Shown here: one piece after another, positions 11,126 to 23,332 of the stretch
Position numbering within the stretch: position 1 is the stretch's first letter
How the letters are laid out: every line of letters begins with the position of its first letter
From: Lactuca virosa
Taxonomy: Eukaryota > Streptophyta > Magnoliopsida > Asterales > Asteraceae
NCBI GenBank assembly: GCA_928212115.1
Contig: CAKMRJ010005745.1
Span: 75,874,425-75,938,424 of the forward strand
DNA length: 64,000 nucleotides
Direction: 5' to 3'
Position numbers and translations under genes: made by a program
The notes under the pieces: model-generated
What the model saw: the letters and a program-made list of their open reading frames with translations, nothing else
Databases searched by the model: none
Told to the model about the DNA's origin: nothing

Positions 11126-11974
11126 TGTTGGATTAGGTGTCTAAGCCCATAACTATAATTGGTATGTACTTGAATTGATAGCAACACAGTCCTTTTGGGT
11201 TGCCCTCAAACCTAGCAACTGGACAAGGAAATTATGAAATGAGAGATATTGTTTTATTATAAGATTAATAAATTAATATAAATGATTTATTAATATGTTA
11301 AAAGATTAATATATTAATTAGAAATCATAAGGTTTAATTAATAGTTAGCCAGAAATTAATTAGAATTAATTTTGGGGTTAATTGTGTTAATTATAAAGTG
11401 TAGGGACTAGTTTGCAATTATCAAATAGTTGAGTGGAAGGCTGCAGAACCCCCTTGGAAGGGGGTGGACGAAATCTATAGGGGAAACCCTAATGATTTCG
11501 TCCAAGGGGCTTGGATAAGGCCTTTGGATTAGCTTAGGCCCCAAGCAAAGGAGTATTAGGGTTTTCCCTAAACCCTAGATCCCTCAGCTATATAAGGAGC
11601 CTCCCAGCTCCTAAATTCGGCCACTCCTTCCCTTGTGAAACCCTACGGCCGATTTTTGCATACCCTACTCTCTCTCCTTCAAGTTTCCTTCTTGCTAGCT
11701 TTTGCGTGTGACTCCATTAGAGGCATTACATTTGTGGTGCTAGGCTTCCAAGAAGATCAAGTTCAAGAGGATTAACAATTGTTTGCTATAACAATTGTAA
11801 GGTATGTAATTCTAAAACCCTAGTTTGTTAATTTCGAAAATAGCCTCTCTCCTCTAGGGTTCTTGTTTTGCAATTCAAAGTTATATGTTCAATAGTTAAA
11901 ACATAGATCCAAAGTAGGTTGCATGTGAAATTAGGAATTGTTTTCTAGTTTATTTGTTTCCCTAAAACCCATCA
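11126..11974 (+). mobile_element. Solo copia LTR
   Basis: This 849-bp LTR begins TGTTGGATTAGG and ends AACCCATCA. It is flanked by the perfect 5-bp duplication TGGCC (11,121-11,125 and 11,975-11,979). No PBS, PPT or internal sequence adjoins it, so it is a solo LTR left by recombination between the two LTRs. It belongs to the copia A/B family but lies in the opposite orientation to them, and is the only complete plus-strand LTR in the nest. Confidence 0.92.
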
Positions 11975-13249
11975 TGGCCTTCCCAAGGCAACTGTACATA
12001 AACAACAAAACCTTTTTCCTATCTCTATGAAGGAAACGTCCTCTGCCGTTACTGAAATCCCAGCCACTCCCAGTGCCGGTCATTTCGTTATTACCCACTA
12101 AATGATTCCACTTACTATATCTAGATGTTGAACGCATAACTCAGTGTGTGAATCAAATAATCCTTCGAGTAAAAGATTCGTCCCTGCAACGGTTAGACTC
12201 ATACAAGACCTGCACAACAGAGTCAAATAATCCACTCTGATATTATTTAATCCCGCTGTGAGTGACTTAACATCTCTTGGTCAACTAGCTGATCCACACA
12301 AGAATTCTCTTATCACTACCTGTCCGAAGATCTTGCTGCCTCTTACCCACTTCCAACCGATCTGAGACCTCCCAAGTCCCAACTTAACTGCCAATTATCA
12401 GAAATACCGGATTGTCACCCGGTTTCTGAACTAAATAACACCCTCTCAGTCGCTCCCAGCGACCTCCGAAGAAAAATTCTGGCTATCGAAAACTGTTCTA
12501 TCTACATTGCAACTTATGGCTCTATAGTCTTGGGATCTCCGATCCCCTACCTTCACCCTACGGTCTCTGCCAAGTCCCACCTGCCTTGCTATGATCGTAC
12601 GGGCCTCGCCCACGGGTCTCACCCAAACCATGCTACAGAGTGGCCTTGCTCACAGTTCTCACCTATCTAGGGTTACACAGGTCCAACTCCACCTCGACTC
12701 CCCTTTACCTATCCTTACCTGATTCCGATCACGCTAACTAGGAGATACGGGCCTCGTCTACACTCTACTGACTACGAGAGATGGGCCCTCGCCCACACTC
12801 CTCCATCTAACCGCTAATGAATGCTACGGCTATCCCGCAGTCTTACAACACTTCCCATACTATCTATCTACATGAAGAATGCTACGGCTGCCCCGCAGTC
12901 GTACCATACTTTCCCTCGCTATCTATCTACTAGTGTATGCTACGGCTATCCCTCAGACTTACAACACTTTCCACACTGTCTCAACCGCTGATCGCCAGCA
13001 CGAACACATCCGTCGTTGAGCATGCACACGACCTAACATCTTGTCTCATCTCGCGTCCTGACAGGAATCCCCAACTTGTTTTCCCAAAACCAGCTATCAA
13101 ACATCAAAATTAAGAGACCCCAAGGTTGGGATGTTTCCCAAACTCCCAACTCACACACTCCTTAATCCAAACAGCCACTTGAACCATCTTCCTCCCTAGT
13201 GGGAGTGCGAACTCATCCTAGACAGTCCAGTGGAACGCTAGCAAGCTCG
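11975..13249 (-). mobile_element. gypsy-1: 3' internal region, part 2 (non-coding)
   Basis: The internal region resumes after the solo LTR. No open frame of interest is present. About 12,180-12,310 resembles the element's own leader (22,790-22,915), sharing CAACGGTTAGACTCA and the following spacing. About 12,740-12,800 repeats the GGGCCTCGCCC phrases of the LTR. A roughly 70-bp unit built on ATGCTACGGCT recurs three times (about 12,824-12,975). The pol domains expected upstream are missing altogether. Confidence 0.55.
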
Positions 13250-13606
13250 CAACCTGTAGGTGTTTGTGAACGATGTGTTCACCGGTGTACTCCATCCCCC
13301 TCATGGTTGCCTTTAGGACATTTATTGTTGAGGAACCCCCTTAGCAGTAGTGTCCATCCCGATGATGATCCTTAGGCTAGGTCCCTTATGATAGGTGTTT
13401 AGGGACGTAAAGTGAGGATAACGGGAACGGGTAATCGGGTTATTGTTGATTGATGAAATTAATAAACTTATTTATTGTGGGTTGAAAACCCTATGCTCCC
13501 AAGCATGACCCACTCAGTTTTATGTAATACAGGTAGTGGCGCTCGAGCATAGATGTGATGTTTTGGATGAGGGATTACGGATATAGGCATGTAGATATGA
13601 AATAAT
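13250..13606 (+). mobile_element. Gypsy-type LTR fragment, opposite orientation
   Basis: The stretch contains GACCCACTCAGTTTTATGT followed by AATACAGGT, a phrase common at the R/U5 end of plant Tekay-like LTRs, read here on the plus strand. It is therefore inverted relative to gypsy-1. No terminal TG or matching partner was found, and its left edge is approximate. It forms the immediate left flank of copia B. Confidence 0.5.
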
Positions 13607-14358
13607 TGTTGGGTTTTGAGCATTCTAACACTCCTATGGTGTACATGCAACCCTATAAACCTTGGATCTATGTTTTCTCTATTATACATGCAAATATTAA
13701 CTATTCCAAGGTTTCATCCTAACTAGCATATTATGAAGCACCTATACTACAAAGTTCTAGTTAGATGACATACCTTTTGATGTAGCTTGATGTCTTCAAG
13801 CTTTAAGAGCTTAGCCCCAATAGTGTGGAAGCCTCAAATGGAATCACAAATCACCAAAACACCTTGGAAGAACTTGAGAGAATATGTATGCACACTAAAA
13901 TCGGCCCACTCTTATTTTCACACACTTGTGCCAATTTTGTGAGCCAATAACCCCTTTATATACTATGGAGGATTAGGGTTACATCCATGTAAACCCGAAT
14001 ACCCATGACCTTTCATTTACATAGGATCCATGGGTTAAAAGCTCCACGGACCATCCATGAAAGCTTAGCCCAACCTAAATGAACTTGGCCCATTCCATAT
14101 ATATAAGAGTCCATATTTAATTAGTTCTTTTTGATCACTTAATTAATTCTAAATTAATTCTTGATCAATAGTAATTAAATAATATGATTCCATATTAATA
14201 TATTAGAACTTATAATATATTAATATAAATCATAAATATACTATTCTCAAAAGACTATCCATATAAATTATGCCGGTGAAGTGCAACCCAAATGGACCAT
14301 GCCGGGTCGGGTCAAGTACATACCAAATATAGTTATGGACTTAGACATTAATCCAACA
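13607..14358 (-). mobile_element. copia B: 3' LTR
   Basis: It begins TGTTGGGTTTTGAGCA and ends TTAATCCAACA, directly against the PPT complement at 14,359. The length equals the partner LTR exactly. Confidence 0.92.
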
Positions 14359-17089
14359 GTCTCCCACTTGGATAAGTCTAAAACTATTATTGAGTATGAC
14401 TTCAAAACCTAACTGGCAATCGTAGCTCTTAAAGCCGCTGTCGAACTCTGACCTTGTCAATGACTTGTCCATTAGATAAGGGATCATATATTCCTCCATT
14501 CTAGATATCATATGGACTGATACATGGATTATAATCATTCTCTCTGTCCATTTGTTGTTTCCCGATTTTCGATTTATGATGACTGACTGATTGAAAAAAT
14601 CAAATCAGTCCTGGCTTGGCCAAGCACTCACATGTGTCATCGCTAAATCATCGAGGGGCCCACAGATATCGCTTTTATCCCGAAGGTAAAAGGAATGGAT
14701 AAACTTCGACTCATATGGCTTGTTCTACTACTTGTTGAATCATACACAAAGGCACGTTTTATAACATCGAGTTACCAATGCGTTTTCGTCAATCAATGTA
14801 TAACCAACTCATAGTAACAACTCATATCTCTAGGTTTGAAGAATATAAGATATTATCGTCTCATGATCACTTCATGATAAAATCCATGAAGTGATTCAAA
14901 TGAGCGCGGGTTGAATCCAATACTCAGAACTTATGAGCACTCATGAGTGTTGTAGCACCACTTTGTCCACCAACTTGGACCTCTACAAACCAACCCATGA
15001 CAGTCTTGATTCATATCTACTTCCAACATATGACCGACTGTGGATGGTTTGAATAACTTAATCATTCAGGAAGAGCGACTTAGTTATTCTGGAAGTCAAA
15101 ACATGCAAAGTGAAACACAAGAATAAATGAATCAAATATGGTATCAAACCCTATGAATATAAATAAACACTTTTATTTATCACCATACTGATTACTCATT
15201 ATTCATTGTTTCGGTTTTATCAACTTTATACTTGAATTAAAAACACTAGTTGTCCCATGCTCCAAGCATGTACACTATGTTTTTCTTAAACAATAGCTTT
15301 GCCATACACCAAGTATGCACTCTATGTTTGTCTATGATCCTTACTTTGTGAAATAAACCAATTGAACATAATTTCAATGATTCTAATTTCACACTCCCAA
15401 ATCCTTATCGAAAAATGTGAGAATTTCAAATTCCTATCATTTATCGAAATCTGTTTAGATTTTAAACTTATATGCACTGACCCTCCTGTAATGAATATGT
15501 ACAAAGTCACAAAGACTTGTCAACAGTCATTATAAGGTATTCCAATGGAGATCAACTCCATGGAAACTAAGTCTCATATTCAAAGTACATTGCTTTGGAC
15601 ATGCTTCTTGCATTAAGTTTTCTAATCTTACACAGATAACTTCCACCTATGGAGACAACTCCATATTCTCATTTTGACTATCACTTCTGAATAAGAGATG
15701 CCTCTTTTCAGAATATGTCAATATGGTCCTTCCAAAATTAGCACTATACTTCCAACTGTCCCGAGCAACCAATCTTTGGTAAACCTCAGATTGTCCTCGA
15801 CAATTGCTTAATCATTTTAGTCATATCCATTCTAGACCTTTTCCCTTCTCAATGCCTCTGGGCATTTGGAAAAATTTAGAAATGACAAATATTATAGCAC
15901 ATGCAATCGATCCCCAAAGCAAATGGTACACGATTCATGATGTCTCACATAAAGACATGATTCTAGACCAGTCTTTTGCTACAATATTTTTATTTGCCAT
16001 GTTTTCAAAATTTGACTATGAAGAGGGATGCCGTAATCATAATCGAATTTTGAGAACGCAATATATAGAATTTCCTTAAGTTGAACCAATCCAACATGAA
16101 ATTCATATATATATTCTTGACTAAAGATGATTAAGGTCTCAATCTAAGCCTTTAGAACTGAAATGAAGTATATCCTCTCCCTTAATTATAGCAAAACAAC
16201 TTTTTCAATCCCTGCAGCCTCACGAATTGAAACTTTTGATTTCTATAATTAACATTGCTAACTTGCAACACTAACAATAATTATCATGCTCCCACTAACA
16301 TGATGATTATTAGCATAACACTTATGCTCCCACTAGCTTTGACATGTACTCAGAAATCAGCTGGACTTCTAGAAATCAATACTTTATTGACTTTCTTACC
16401 AAAGTTGAGATTTCTGATACGAGATGCTTTGATAAAACTTTATCAAAATCATACACCTTTCCTTAGATAGCATGCATGTGTTTCTAAACAATTTCAGAAC
16501 TATGAAAAGGGATGTCGTAATCATAGTCTCAATTGTTTAGACCTTTTGCCATCTGCTTCAAATCTACTTGGTGGAAGTGTTTCCTCACCATCATTTTCAT
16601 GAATCGGAGAGAAACCTTATGACCCTTAGATTTTATGGTGTATGTGTTCTTATCCATGTGAATCGTCAAAACCATAGTCACAAGACAAGGATACTGACAA
16701 ATCCAAACTCATATGGACTGAACTTATGCAATCTCAACTTCTTGCCACCTGGCAGTACAGGGCCTGCCATTGCTTCCAAGTTGTTATGCAACCAATTGAG
16801 AACTTTCAGAACTCCTATGCAAAGCCAACTTTAACTGGAATGGGCACATAATATGTCAACACGATAGGTTATAAACCTCAAGTCGTGAGCTAGTGAAGAA
16901 CCTCAGGTTTTATTCTTGATTAGTTCTTGAAATTCTTTTTAGGATCTTTAAGACTCCCACTATCCTCTTGACATATAAGACTATCTTGCCAAATATTCAA
17001 GAGATAGTGCGGATTCTTTATCAAGACAAACACTTCACACAATTGGCCTTAGTTGGTCTTTGTTTTTATCCAAAACATCACAACTTACC
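14359..17089 (-). mobile_element. copia B: 3' internal region without recognisable domains
   Basis: This is 2.7 kb between the PPT and the integrase remnant where RT and RNase H should lie. I see only short broken frames and the recurring phrase GAAGAGGGATGCCGTAATC (about 16,021, with a variant at 16,504 and again at 19,233). About 14,600-14,900 is homologous, inverted, to the copia fragment at 43,775-44,333. Confidence 0.6.
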
Positions 17090-17545
17090 AATTTCAAATG
17101 TACAAGAGTAGGACACTTTTACTCTTACATTTGACAAGTGTTTTAAACCTTTCTTTAAGATATGTCACTGAAGTTACGATCTTGGAGTATGACTCTAAGA
17201 ATTGTTTTGGAACGAAGTATGACTCATCTTCCTGATCTAACCATTTCAACAATTCATGACTCCTCTTCTTAGTCATAAGAATGCACTAAGATGACATTTA
17301 GAGGACTAATTGTGATATGATTTCTAAATCATTAAGATGATCACAAACATGATACTAAAGTACTCTCCCATCTTTTCAGATTTGAGAAACTTTTATCTTT
17401 CTGCCTAATTTGATTCTTCCCATTCGTTCTGCCATACATTGAGACTTTTCCAATGTTTCAGAATTATACTTAAACTTGTAAGTATAACCATATTTACTAA
17501 ACTTTAGTAAATCAAATAGTCTTAACGAGCTTTGTGGTGGACATG
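17090..17545 (-). pseudogene. copia B integrase core, heavily decayed
   Basis: Copia integrase inserts element DNA in the nucleus. On the minus strand, starting near 17,530, frame-broken translation gives a stretch matching the usual Arg-Tyr-Gly-Tyr...Lys-x-Glu-Thr core (here YGYTYKFKYNSETLEK). It is followed by GRKIKV, then degraded counterparts of the gene's catalytic Asp/Glu part and of the region that in live copies precedes the 'MVRSM' helix. Stops and frame changes occur every 20-40 codons, so nothing functional remains. The same stretch exists in copia A around 3,200-3,600. Confidence 0.5.
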
Positions 17546-18223
17546 ACCAGTGCACAAGAATGTGTACTCGATCTCTTTAGTCCTTCACTTGACTCACACA
17601 TCCATGTGAACAAGTAATTAGTCTTGATTTTCCAATGCTTGAAAGTTCTCATTCATCATACTATTCAACTTGCATGATTCCAAGTTTCGTCCAATTGAAA
17701 CTTGGGTGATGAGGAACTTTCCTGATTTGGTAAATTTAGACACTACCACAAATGAAAGAATCAAATCCATTTTCCAATATTGCTGTCAGTGGAATCATAT
17801 AAGCAACAATTTTCCACAAATGCCATTGTAAGGATACTTCAAATAAATAAAATTAAACAATTTTGTTGTTTTAAAACTTTGTGGTGGACATGACCAGTGC
17901 ACAAGAATGTGTACTCGATCTCTTTAGTCCTTCACTTGACTCACACATCCATGTGAACAAGTAATTAGTCTTGATTTTCCAATGCTTGAAAGTTCTCATT
18001 CATCATACTATTCAACTTGCATGATTCCAAGTTTCGGTCCAATTAAAACTTGGGTGATGAGGAACTTTCCTGATTTGGTAAATTTAGACACTACCACAAA
18101 TGAAAGAATCAAATCCATTTTCCAATATTGCTGTCAGTGGAATCATATAAGCAACAATTTTCCACAAATGCCATTGTAAGGATACTTCAAATAAATAAAA
18201 TTAAACAATTTTCTTTTATTTTA
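17530..18223. repeat. 347-bp tandem duplication within copia B
   Basis: The segment from 17,530 is repeated from 17,877 with only a few differences. Both copies begin CTTTGTGGTGGACATGACC. The junction lies in an AAAACTTTG(T/C)GG context found at both ends, suggesting slippage or unequal exchange. Copia A carries this segment once. Confidence 0.93.
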
Positions 18224-18386
18224 AAACTTTGCGGAAAAACTTATCCTTACAATCCACATGGAAAATTGTTGTTATCTATTCCTTAGCAATATATCATAAC
18301 TTCTTAAGCAACTGCTCAAAATTATGATGCGATCGAAATCCACCTTCGCGATCAAAATCAGCATATACTTCCTTTAAGATTTCTCT

Positions 18387-19131
18387 CTATTCTTTGATTC
18401 TTAAAACATCAACATGTGACCCAGTCACATCATGTAATGAGGATCTCAGAATAGAACTTAACAGAGTTAGATAATGGGCTCTACCTGATGTAGAGTCAAA
18501 CTTATTGACTTTAACATCCTTAGGTAAATTTGGCAGCTTTGCAATCAACGCCCCTTCCTTTGGCAAAATAAACATATGGACCCTTTGGTAATGGGACTAT
18601 CTCAGACTTAGCCTTTCTCTTTACCATTTGGTCAACCGGGTTGACTATGGCCAATCCCTTTCCATTGGGAAGAGAATGCTTTTTCTGGATTTCCAGTGTC
18701 ACCATTGTCACTGTCCATAAAGTTTTTGGGAAGTTGATCTTCTAATCAAATTTGCTTTACTATCGTTCCAAATCATTGCTGATTCAGCAGCACCAAGCAA
18801 ATAGATATGATCATTAAGGTTCATGTCATAGTCTGTTTCATAGTAGTCCCAAAGGAACTCACTATGTGACTTAGAAAGTGATTGAACATCCAACTTTCTC
18901 AAGACTTTGACACCCAACTCTCCCGACTTGTCAATATGTGACTTCATCTCTAAGATGTGATCACACATAGACCTTGCTTGCCATTAGGGCTTGAGTGACC
19001 TTGAACTTGTGGGTTAGGGAGAATAATGGAGGAGGTGGAGGAAGAGAAGTATGACTTCCATGAGCCAAACTCGGGAAGTCATATTCATTAGGAAAGCTTG
19101 GTTTGGGAAGATCATTGTTGTCTAAACCAGA
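18387..19131 (-). pseudogene. copia B gag (UBN2-like with dead zinc knuckle)
   Basis: Gag starts with ATG at 19,131 (MSGLDNNDLPKPSFP...), which matches the start position of copia A gag. The UBN2 core follows at 18,968-18,708 (HILEMKSHIDKSGELG..., SKSHSEFLWDYYE...). A third piece in another frame (18,575-18,387) is the counterpart of the CCHC zinc knuckle that binds element RNA, but its cysteines are replaced (it reads FILPKEGALIAKLPNLPKDV). With at least two frame changes and the lost knuckle this cannot make working Gag. The next remnant downstream is integrase, as expected for the copia gene order. Confidence 0.7.
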
Positions 19132-20779
19132 CATCAACAATGGGAGAAATTCACGTAAAGTTGATTTAAGTCCTTAATATAACACCCAATATGATATATT
19201 AAGGCTAGGACCCAACAAACTATTTTATAACTTGGAAGAGGGATGCCGTAATCCAAGCTATAAAATATTTGAAGGTAGGTGAATGACGATTCACCAATTT
19301 CCACCAAGATAAACGAAATGTATTATTAGGTTTTAATTGGTTTTGAAACTCCTAGATTCTTTTGAGATTCATTGAACTTTTCAATGGCATGTTTCAATCT
19401 CGAGTGTGCCCTTCAGTTTTGTGACTGGGATGCCGAGGATCACAAAACAAGGTGTGAAGTAACCATGCAAATATACTTGGTACCCTTAATATTTACCCCT
19501 CAATCGATGTGCCGGTTAACCACACACGCTCCAACGATACTATGATAAACATTAAGTTACCCTTTGCCTACCTTGTTAAGTCCAGGTTAGTGTGCCGGTT
19601 AACCACACACGCTCCACTAACAGCTTAAACAAAGTGCAAAGTGTAATTTCATGGATTAGCACCTTATTCACATTTTCCTAAGTAACTAAGATTGGGAATT
19701 TATAAGTGTTTAGTTACTTAGTATTTATCATTATACTTATAATGAAGGGAGAATTATAGTCCTTGTCCTACCTGTTCGGCTAACGACCCTCCACCGGTCA
19801 AGGAAGCGGTGGGTGAGAGTGGACACCCATTAAACTGCCATTTTATAGGCAGTAACCTTATACCCCCCTTATAGACCGGCTTCGTGAATGAGGCCTACTA
19901 ATGGTAAGACGACTTGCTCTTATACATATAATATATTAAACTTTTAATATTATAATAGTATAAGGGTGTATTTTAGACATTTAAAATACTTGGTGGTTTA
20001 ATCTATTAATTAAACTAGACTTTTAATTTAATTAAACTCAAACCATATATTTATGGATTAATAATACTCTTTTAATTAAACGCTTTAATTAACTATTAAT
20101 AAAGTCCATAAGAGTTAATTTGAACTATTCAACAAAACATCATAATTCCAATTATTAAACTCAAAATTAAAACCATTTAATTAATTGTTTAAGTTATGAA
20201 CCAAGAGTTTTAGAATTCAATTCTTTTTTTATAAAAAACTTTTCTCAAATTCCAAAACTTGAGGGCAAGTTTTGTAATTCTTGAAAACCTTTGGATTCCA
20301 TAACTTATGGAATTAATGGTGTTTTATGATGAAACTTTCCATGTTCCATAACTTAAGAACAAGTTATGGAATTCTTTAAACATTAACACCAAATTTTGTA
20401 ACTCCATAAAAACTTTGAATCAAAATTTTTTTTTTTTAAAAAAAAACTTTCATATCCATAACTTATGGAAGTTTCAAAAACCCTTAAGATCACAACTTTA
20501 AAAAAAACTTTTGAGCTCCAAAATTTTATGACAAAATATGTAACTCCTTAAAACATTTAGATCAAACTTTTAAAACTAATAAAATAATCATATCATTTTA
20601 TCTTTTACTAAATTTGACATAATTCAACTCATATAACAAATGATTCAAATTTTACAAATAATTCGTTTTTCACAAAACAAGTAATTATCTTAAAATTTGA
20701 CAAACGTCATGTTTTTTTTTTCCTTTTTTTTCAACTTGAAATAAAACATTTGCATCAATATAACAGAAAACAACCCATG
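19132..20779 (-). mobile_element. copia B: untranslated leader
   Basis: This 1.65-kb leader carries the same phrases in the same order as the copia A leader: GGGATGCCGAGGATCACAA (about 19,427), two TGTGCCGGTTAACCACACAC units (about 19,509 and 19,591), and TTCGGCTAACGACCCTCC (about 19,775). The AT-rich part from 19,920 to 20,760 shows nothing else. The 61-codon frame at 20,690-20,875 crosses into the LTR and is fortuitous. Confidence 0.7.
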
Positions 20780-20791
20780 GCTCTGATACCA
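20780..20791 (-). other. Primer-binding site of copia B (tRNA-iMet type)
   Basis: GCTCTGATACCA on the plus strand, one base from the LTR start TGTTGGG at 20,793. Confidence 0.93.
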
Positions 20792-20792
20792 C

Positions 20793-21544
20793 TGTTGGGT
20801 TTTGAGCATTCTAACACTCCTATGGTGTACATGCAACCCTATAAACCTTGGATCTATGTTTTCTCTATTATACATGCAAATATTAACTATTCCAAGGTTT
20901 CATCCTAACTAGCATATTATGAAGCACCTATACTACAAAGTTCTAGTTAGATGACATACCGTTTGATGTAGCTTGATGTCTTCAAGCTTTAAGAGCTTAT
21001 CCCCAATAGTGTGGAAGCCTCAAATGGAATCACAAATCACCAAAACACCTTGGAAGAACTTGAGAGAATATGTATGCACACTAAAATCGGCCCACTCTTA
21101 TTTTCACACACTTGTGCCAATTTTGTGAGCCAAGGACCCCTTTATATATTATGGAGGATTAGGGTTACATCCATGTAAACCCTAATACCCATGACCTTTC
21201 ATTTACATAGGATCCATGGGTTAAAAGCTCCATGGACCATCCATGAAAGCTTAGCCCAACCTAAATGAACTTGGCACATTCCATATATATAAGAGTCCAT
21301 ATTTAATTAGTTCTTTTTTATCACTTAATTAATTCTAAATTAATTCTTGATCAATACTAATTAAATAATATGATTCCATATTAATATATTAGAACTTATA
21401 ATATATTAATATAAATCATAAATATACTATTCTCAAAAGACTATCCATATAAATTGTGCCGGTGAAGTGCAACCCAAATGGACCATGACGGGTCGGGTCT
21501 AGTACATACCAAATATAGTTATGGACTTAGACATTAATCCAACA
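20793..21544 (-). mobile_element. copia B: 5' LTR
   Basis: This is the partner of 13,607-14,358, the same length and nearly identical. Differences include substitutions around 20,960, 21,000, 21,135-21,160, 21,184, 21,228 and 21,480-21,500. Confidence 0.92.
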
Positions 21545-22413
21545 GATCTGGCCCTGCTGGCCCCTCAAAATTTGATCCGAAATCTTGGGTCCCTTCCCTA
21601 GACCTTCCAGTATATGCAACCGATCTAGTTCTCTCTTCCCAATGTGCTTCAAGTCAATATCCCGTTCTCGGGTTCTAGAAGTCATATCCTTCCGGGTCTT
21701 GCACCCCGCGGTACCCGCGATCTCTTTGATATCATTTTGTTGTATATCATGATACCTTACCTTCTTCGTTTCCTCATCTGCTGCATGCTGCAGTACCATA
21801 TAAGCTCTTTCTCGAGACTTGGCAGTGATCTCTGCCACATTCTCAGTAGTCTGGCGGAGATCTAACAACTCTTGCGCCAACTACTGCGCCTCAATCGCCT
21901 GGGCAAACTCTGCCCGGAATCTGGTCGAAAAGTCATCCCATGACATAGCATCAACCACATCATCATCCAACTCACTACCCACCTATTCTCTCTTTCAACA
22001 CGTGCCCCGTCCTTCAGGAGACAGGAGACGATTCGGACCTTGTCCCCCTCGGGACACCAGCTAGAACGAAAGGCGTTGGCGACATCTGCCAACCACCGGC
22101 TGCTAGCAATGTAGTCCTTAGCCCCATGATAGTCTGGAGCTCCACAGGCTCTGAACTCCCTAAATGTCAACGTGCGCGCCCCCATCATGGCCGCCATCTC
22201 GGTGCGGAACTCACCCAACCTCTCGTCCAGAATTCCCAAAATGCCCTCCTTGACCGTACCGAAGATCACATGAGTCTGGTCCATAATACTGCGCGCAATC
22301 TCATTTGATATAAACTCTATCATATGCTCCTCGAGCTGCCCGACTCTTGAGCTCGAGCCTGATCCCTTGCCTGCGCCAGAACTGCCAACTGGCCTATCAC
22401 GTAACATCACCAT
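21545..22413 (-). pseudogene. gypsy-1 gag (Tekay-like), interrupted
   Basis: Gag of Ty3/gypsy elements builds the particle around element RNA. Reading starts at ATG 22,413 (MVMLRDRPVG...), with a serine/glycine-rich N-terminus. From about residue 85 comes the family pattern FREFRACGAPDYHGAKDYI...SRWLADVANAFRSSWCPEGDKVR, the start of the retrotransposon gag domain. The frame shifts near 22,010. A second piece (21,880-21,527) continues with QELLDLRQTTENVAEITAKSRERA, the C-terminal gag helices, and is then truncated by copia B at 21,544. The last few codons of that frame are read from the copia LTR. No zinc knuckle is left. Gypsy-2 carries the same gene at 40,365-41,029. Confidence 0.75.
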
Positions 22414-23317
22414 GCTCGAAACATACCATAATAACCATCAGAATACTCATCACTATCGAGGGATCACACACACACACTACAAGTTTCCTGGTTTTATCTC
22501 AGCCCTCCTTGACTCGAGTACAAATCCTCTGCTTTCAGTAGTATGGGCCCATACTAGCTTCCACAGCTATCCGTACTTTCCTCAAGAATTGCCTTGACTC
22601 CACCAACCAAGTCCCTTTCACTACTACTGCTCCCAGCACTAATCTCATCTTAGGCTTGACCTAGGGTATCCTCCATCTCACTCTCTGCCATCAGCTGCAT
22701 AAGAAGTCCCTGCTATCTCCCCCTAACTAGCTTGCGAATACCATTACATATTACTAAGACCAGATAATTCTTCGAATGAGAGGTCCTACCCTACAACGGT
22801 TAGACTCAGACGAGAGCTGCGAAATAAGGCTAGACCTAACCTTCTGAAATTATTTAGTCCTCGTAATATGTAACTTAACATATTCGTTTACTAGTTAGTT
22901 AAAGATAACTAGAACTCCTAAAAAGCACAAAGCAAGCAGCATTCGGGCGTTGGGTAAACAAAACCAAGCATATCCTAATCAGGCCACCATATCTCTGACT
23001 AATCAGTACTAGCATTCAGTTCATAAAGCTCATACACATATAGAAGGCACATAAGGCATACTTCCTAGATCCTTAGTCCTAATCTAGCATGCACTACTCA
23101 TAAGCATATCATAACTAAAAAAACATGTATGGGTAATTTAGGAGAACTTACTTGAGCTCGGCTGATTGCATGCACCACACCCTTTTCTCTTTTAAAAATT
23201 CTTTTCTCTTTTAAAAGTTCTTTTTATAAAAATGATTTTCTTTTGAAATTTTTTATACCAAGTCCTTAGTTTGAGTTCAGACATACCCGAGAGTGTGCCC
23301 GAATCACTCAAACCAAG
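22414..23317 (-). mobile_element. gypsy-1: leader
   Basis: This is a non-coding leader between the 5' LTR and gag. It carries single copies of the CAACGGTTAGACTC and GCACAAAGCAAGCAGCATTCG blocks found in the other gypsy leaders. The short plus-strand frames here have no support. Confidence 0.7.
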
Positions 23318-23329
23318 GCTCTGATACCA
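23318..23329 (-). other. Primer-binding site of gypsy-1 (tRNA-iMet type)
   Basis: GCTCTGATACCA on the plus strand, three bases from the LTR start at 23,333, exactly the spacing seen in gypsy-0 and gypsy-2. Confidence 0.92.
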
Positions 23330-23332
23330 ACT

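Larger units (their letters stand above)
13607..21544 (-). mobile_element. copia B: nearly full-length Ty1/copia element, coding-dead
   Basis: Two 752-bp LTRs (13,607-14,358 and 20,793-21,544) enclose a 6.4-kb internal region on the minus strand. The PPT complement (GTCTCCCACTTGG, 14,359-14,371) and PBS (20,780-20,791) are both in place. By eye the LTRs differ at about a dozen positions, so the insertion is fairly young. Gag and integrase are nonetheless shredded, and RT and RNase H cannot be recognised. The flanking five bases, ATAAT and GATCT, do not match, so no target duplication is visible. It was probably moved by other elements' proteins or copied from an already dead master. Confidence 0.88.

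Noticed and set aside
15804..16470. Plus-strand frames of 71-91 codons in copia B
   Set aside because: Wrong strand for the element, no copia domain, and the region is decayed internal sequence.
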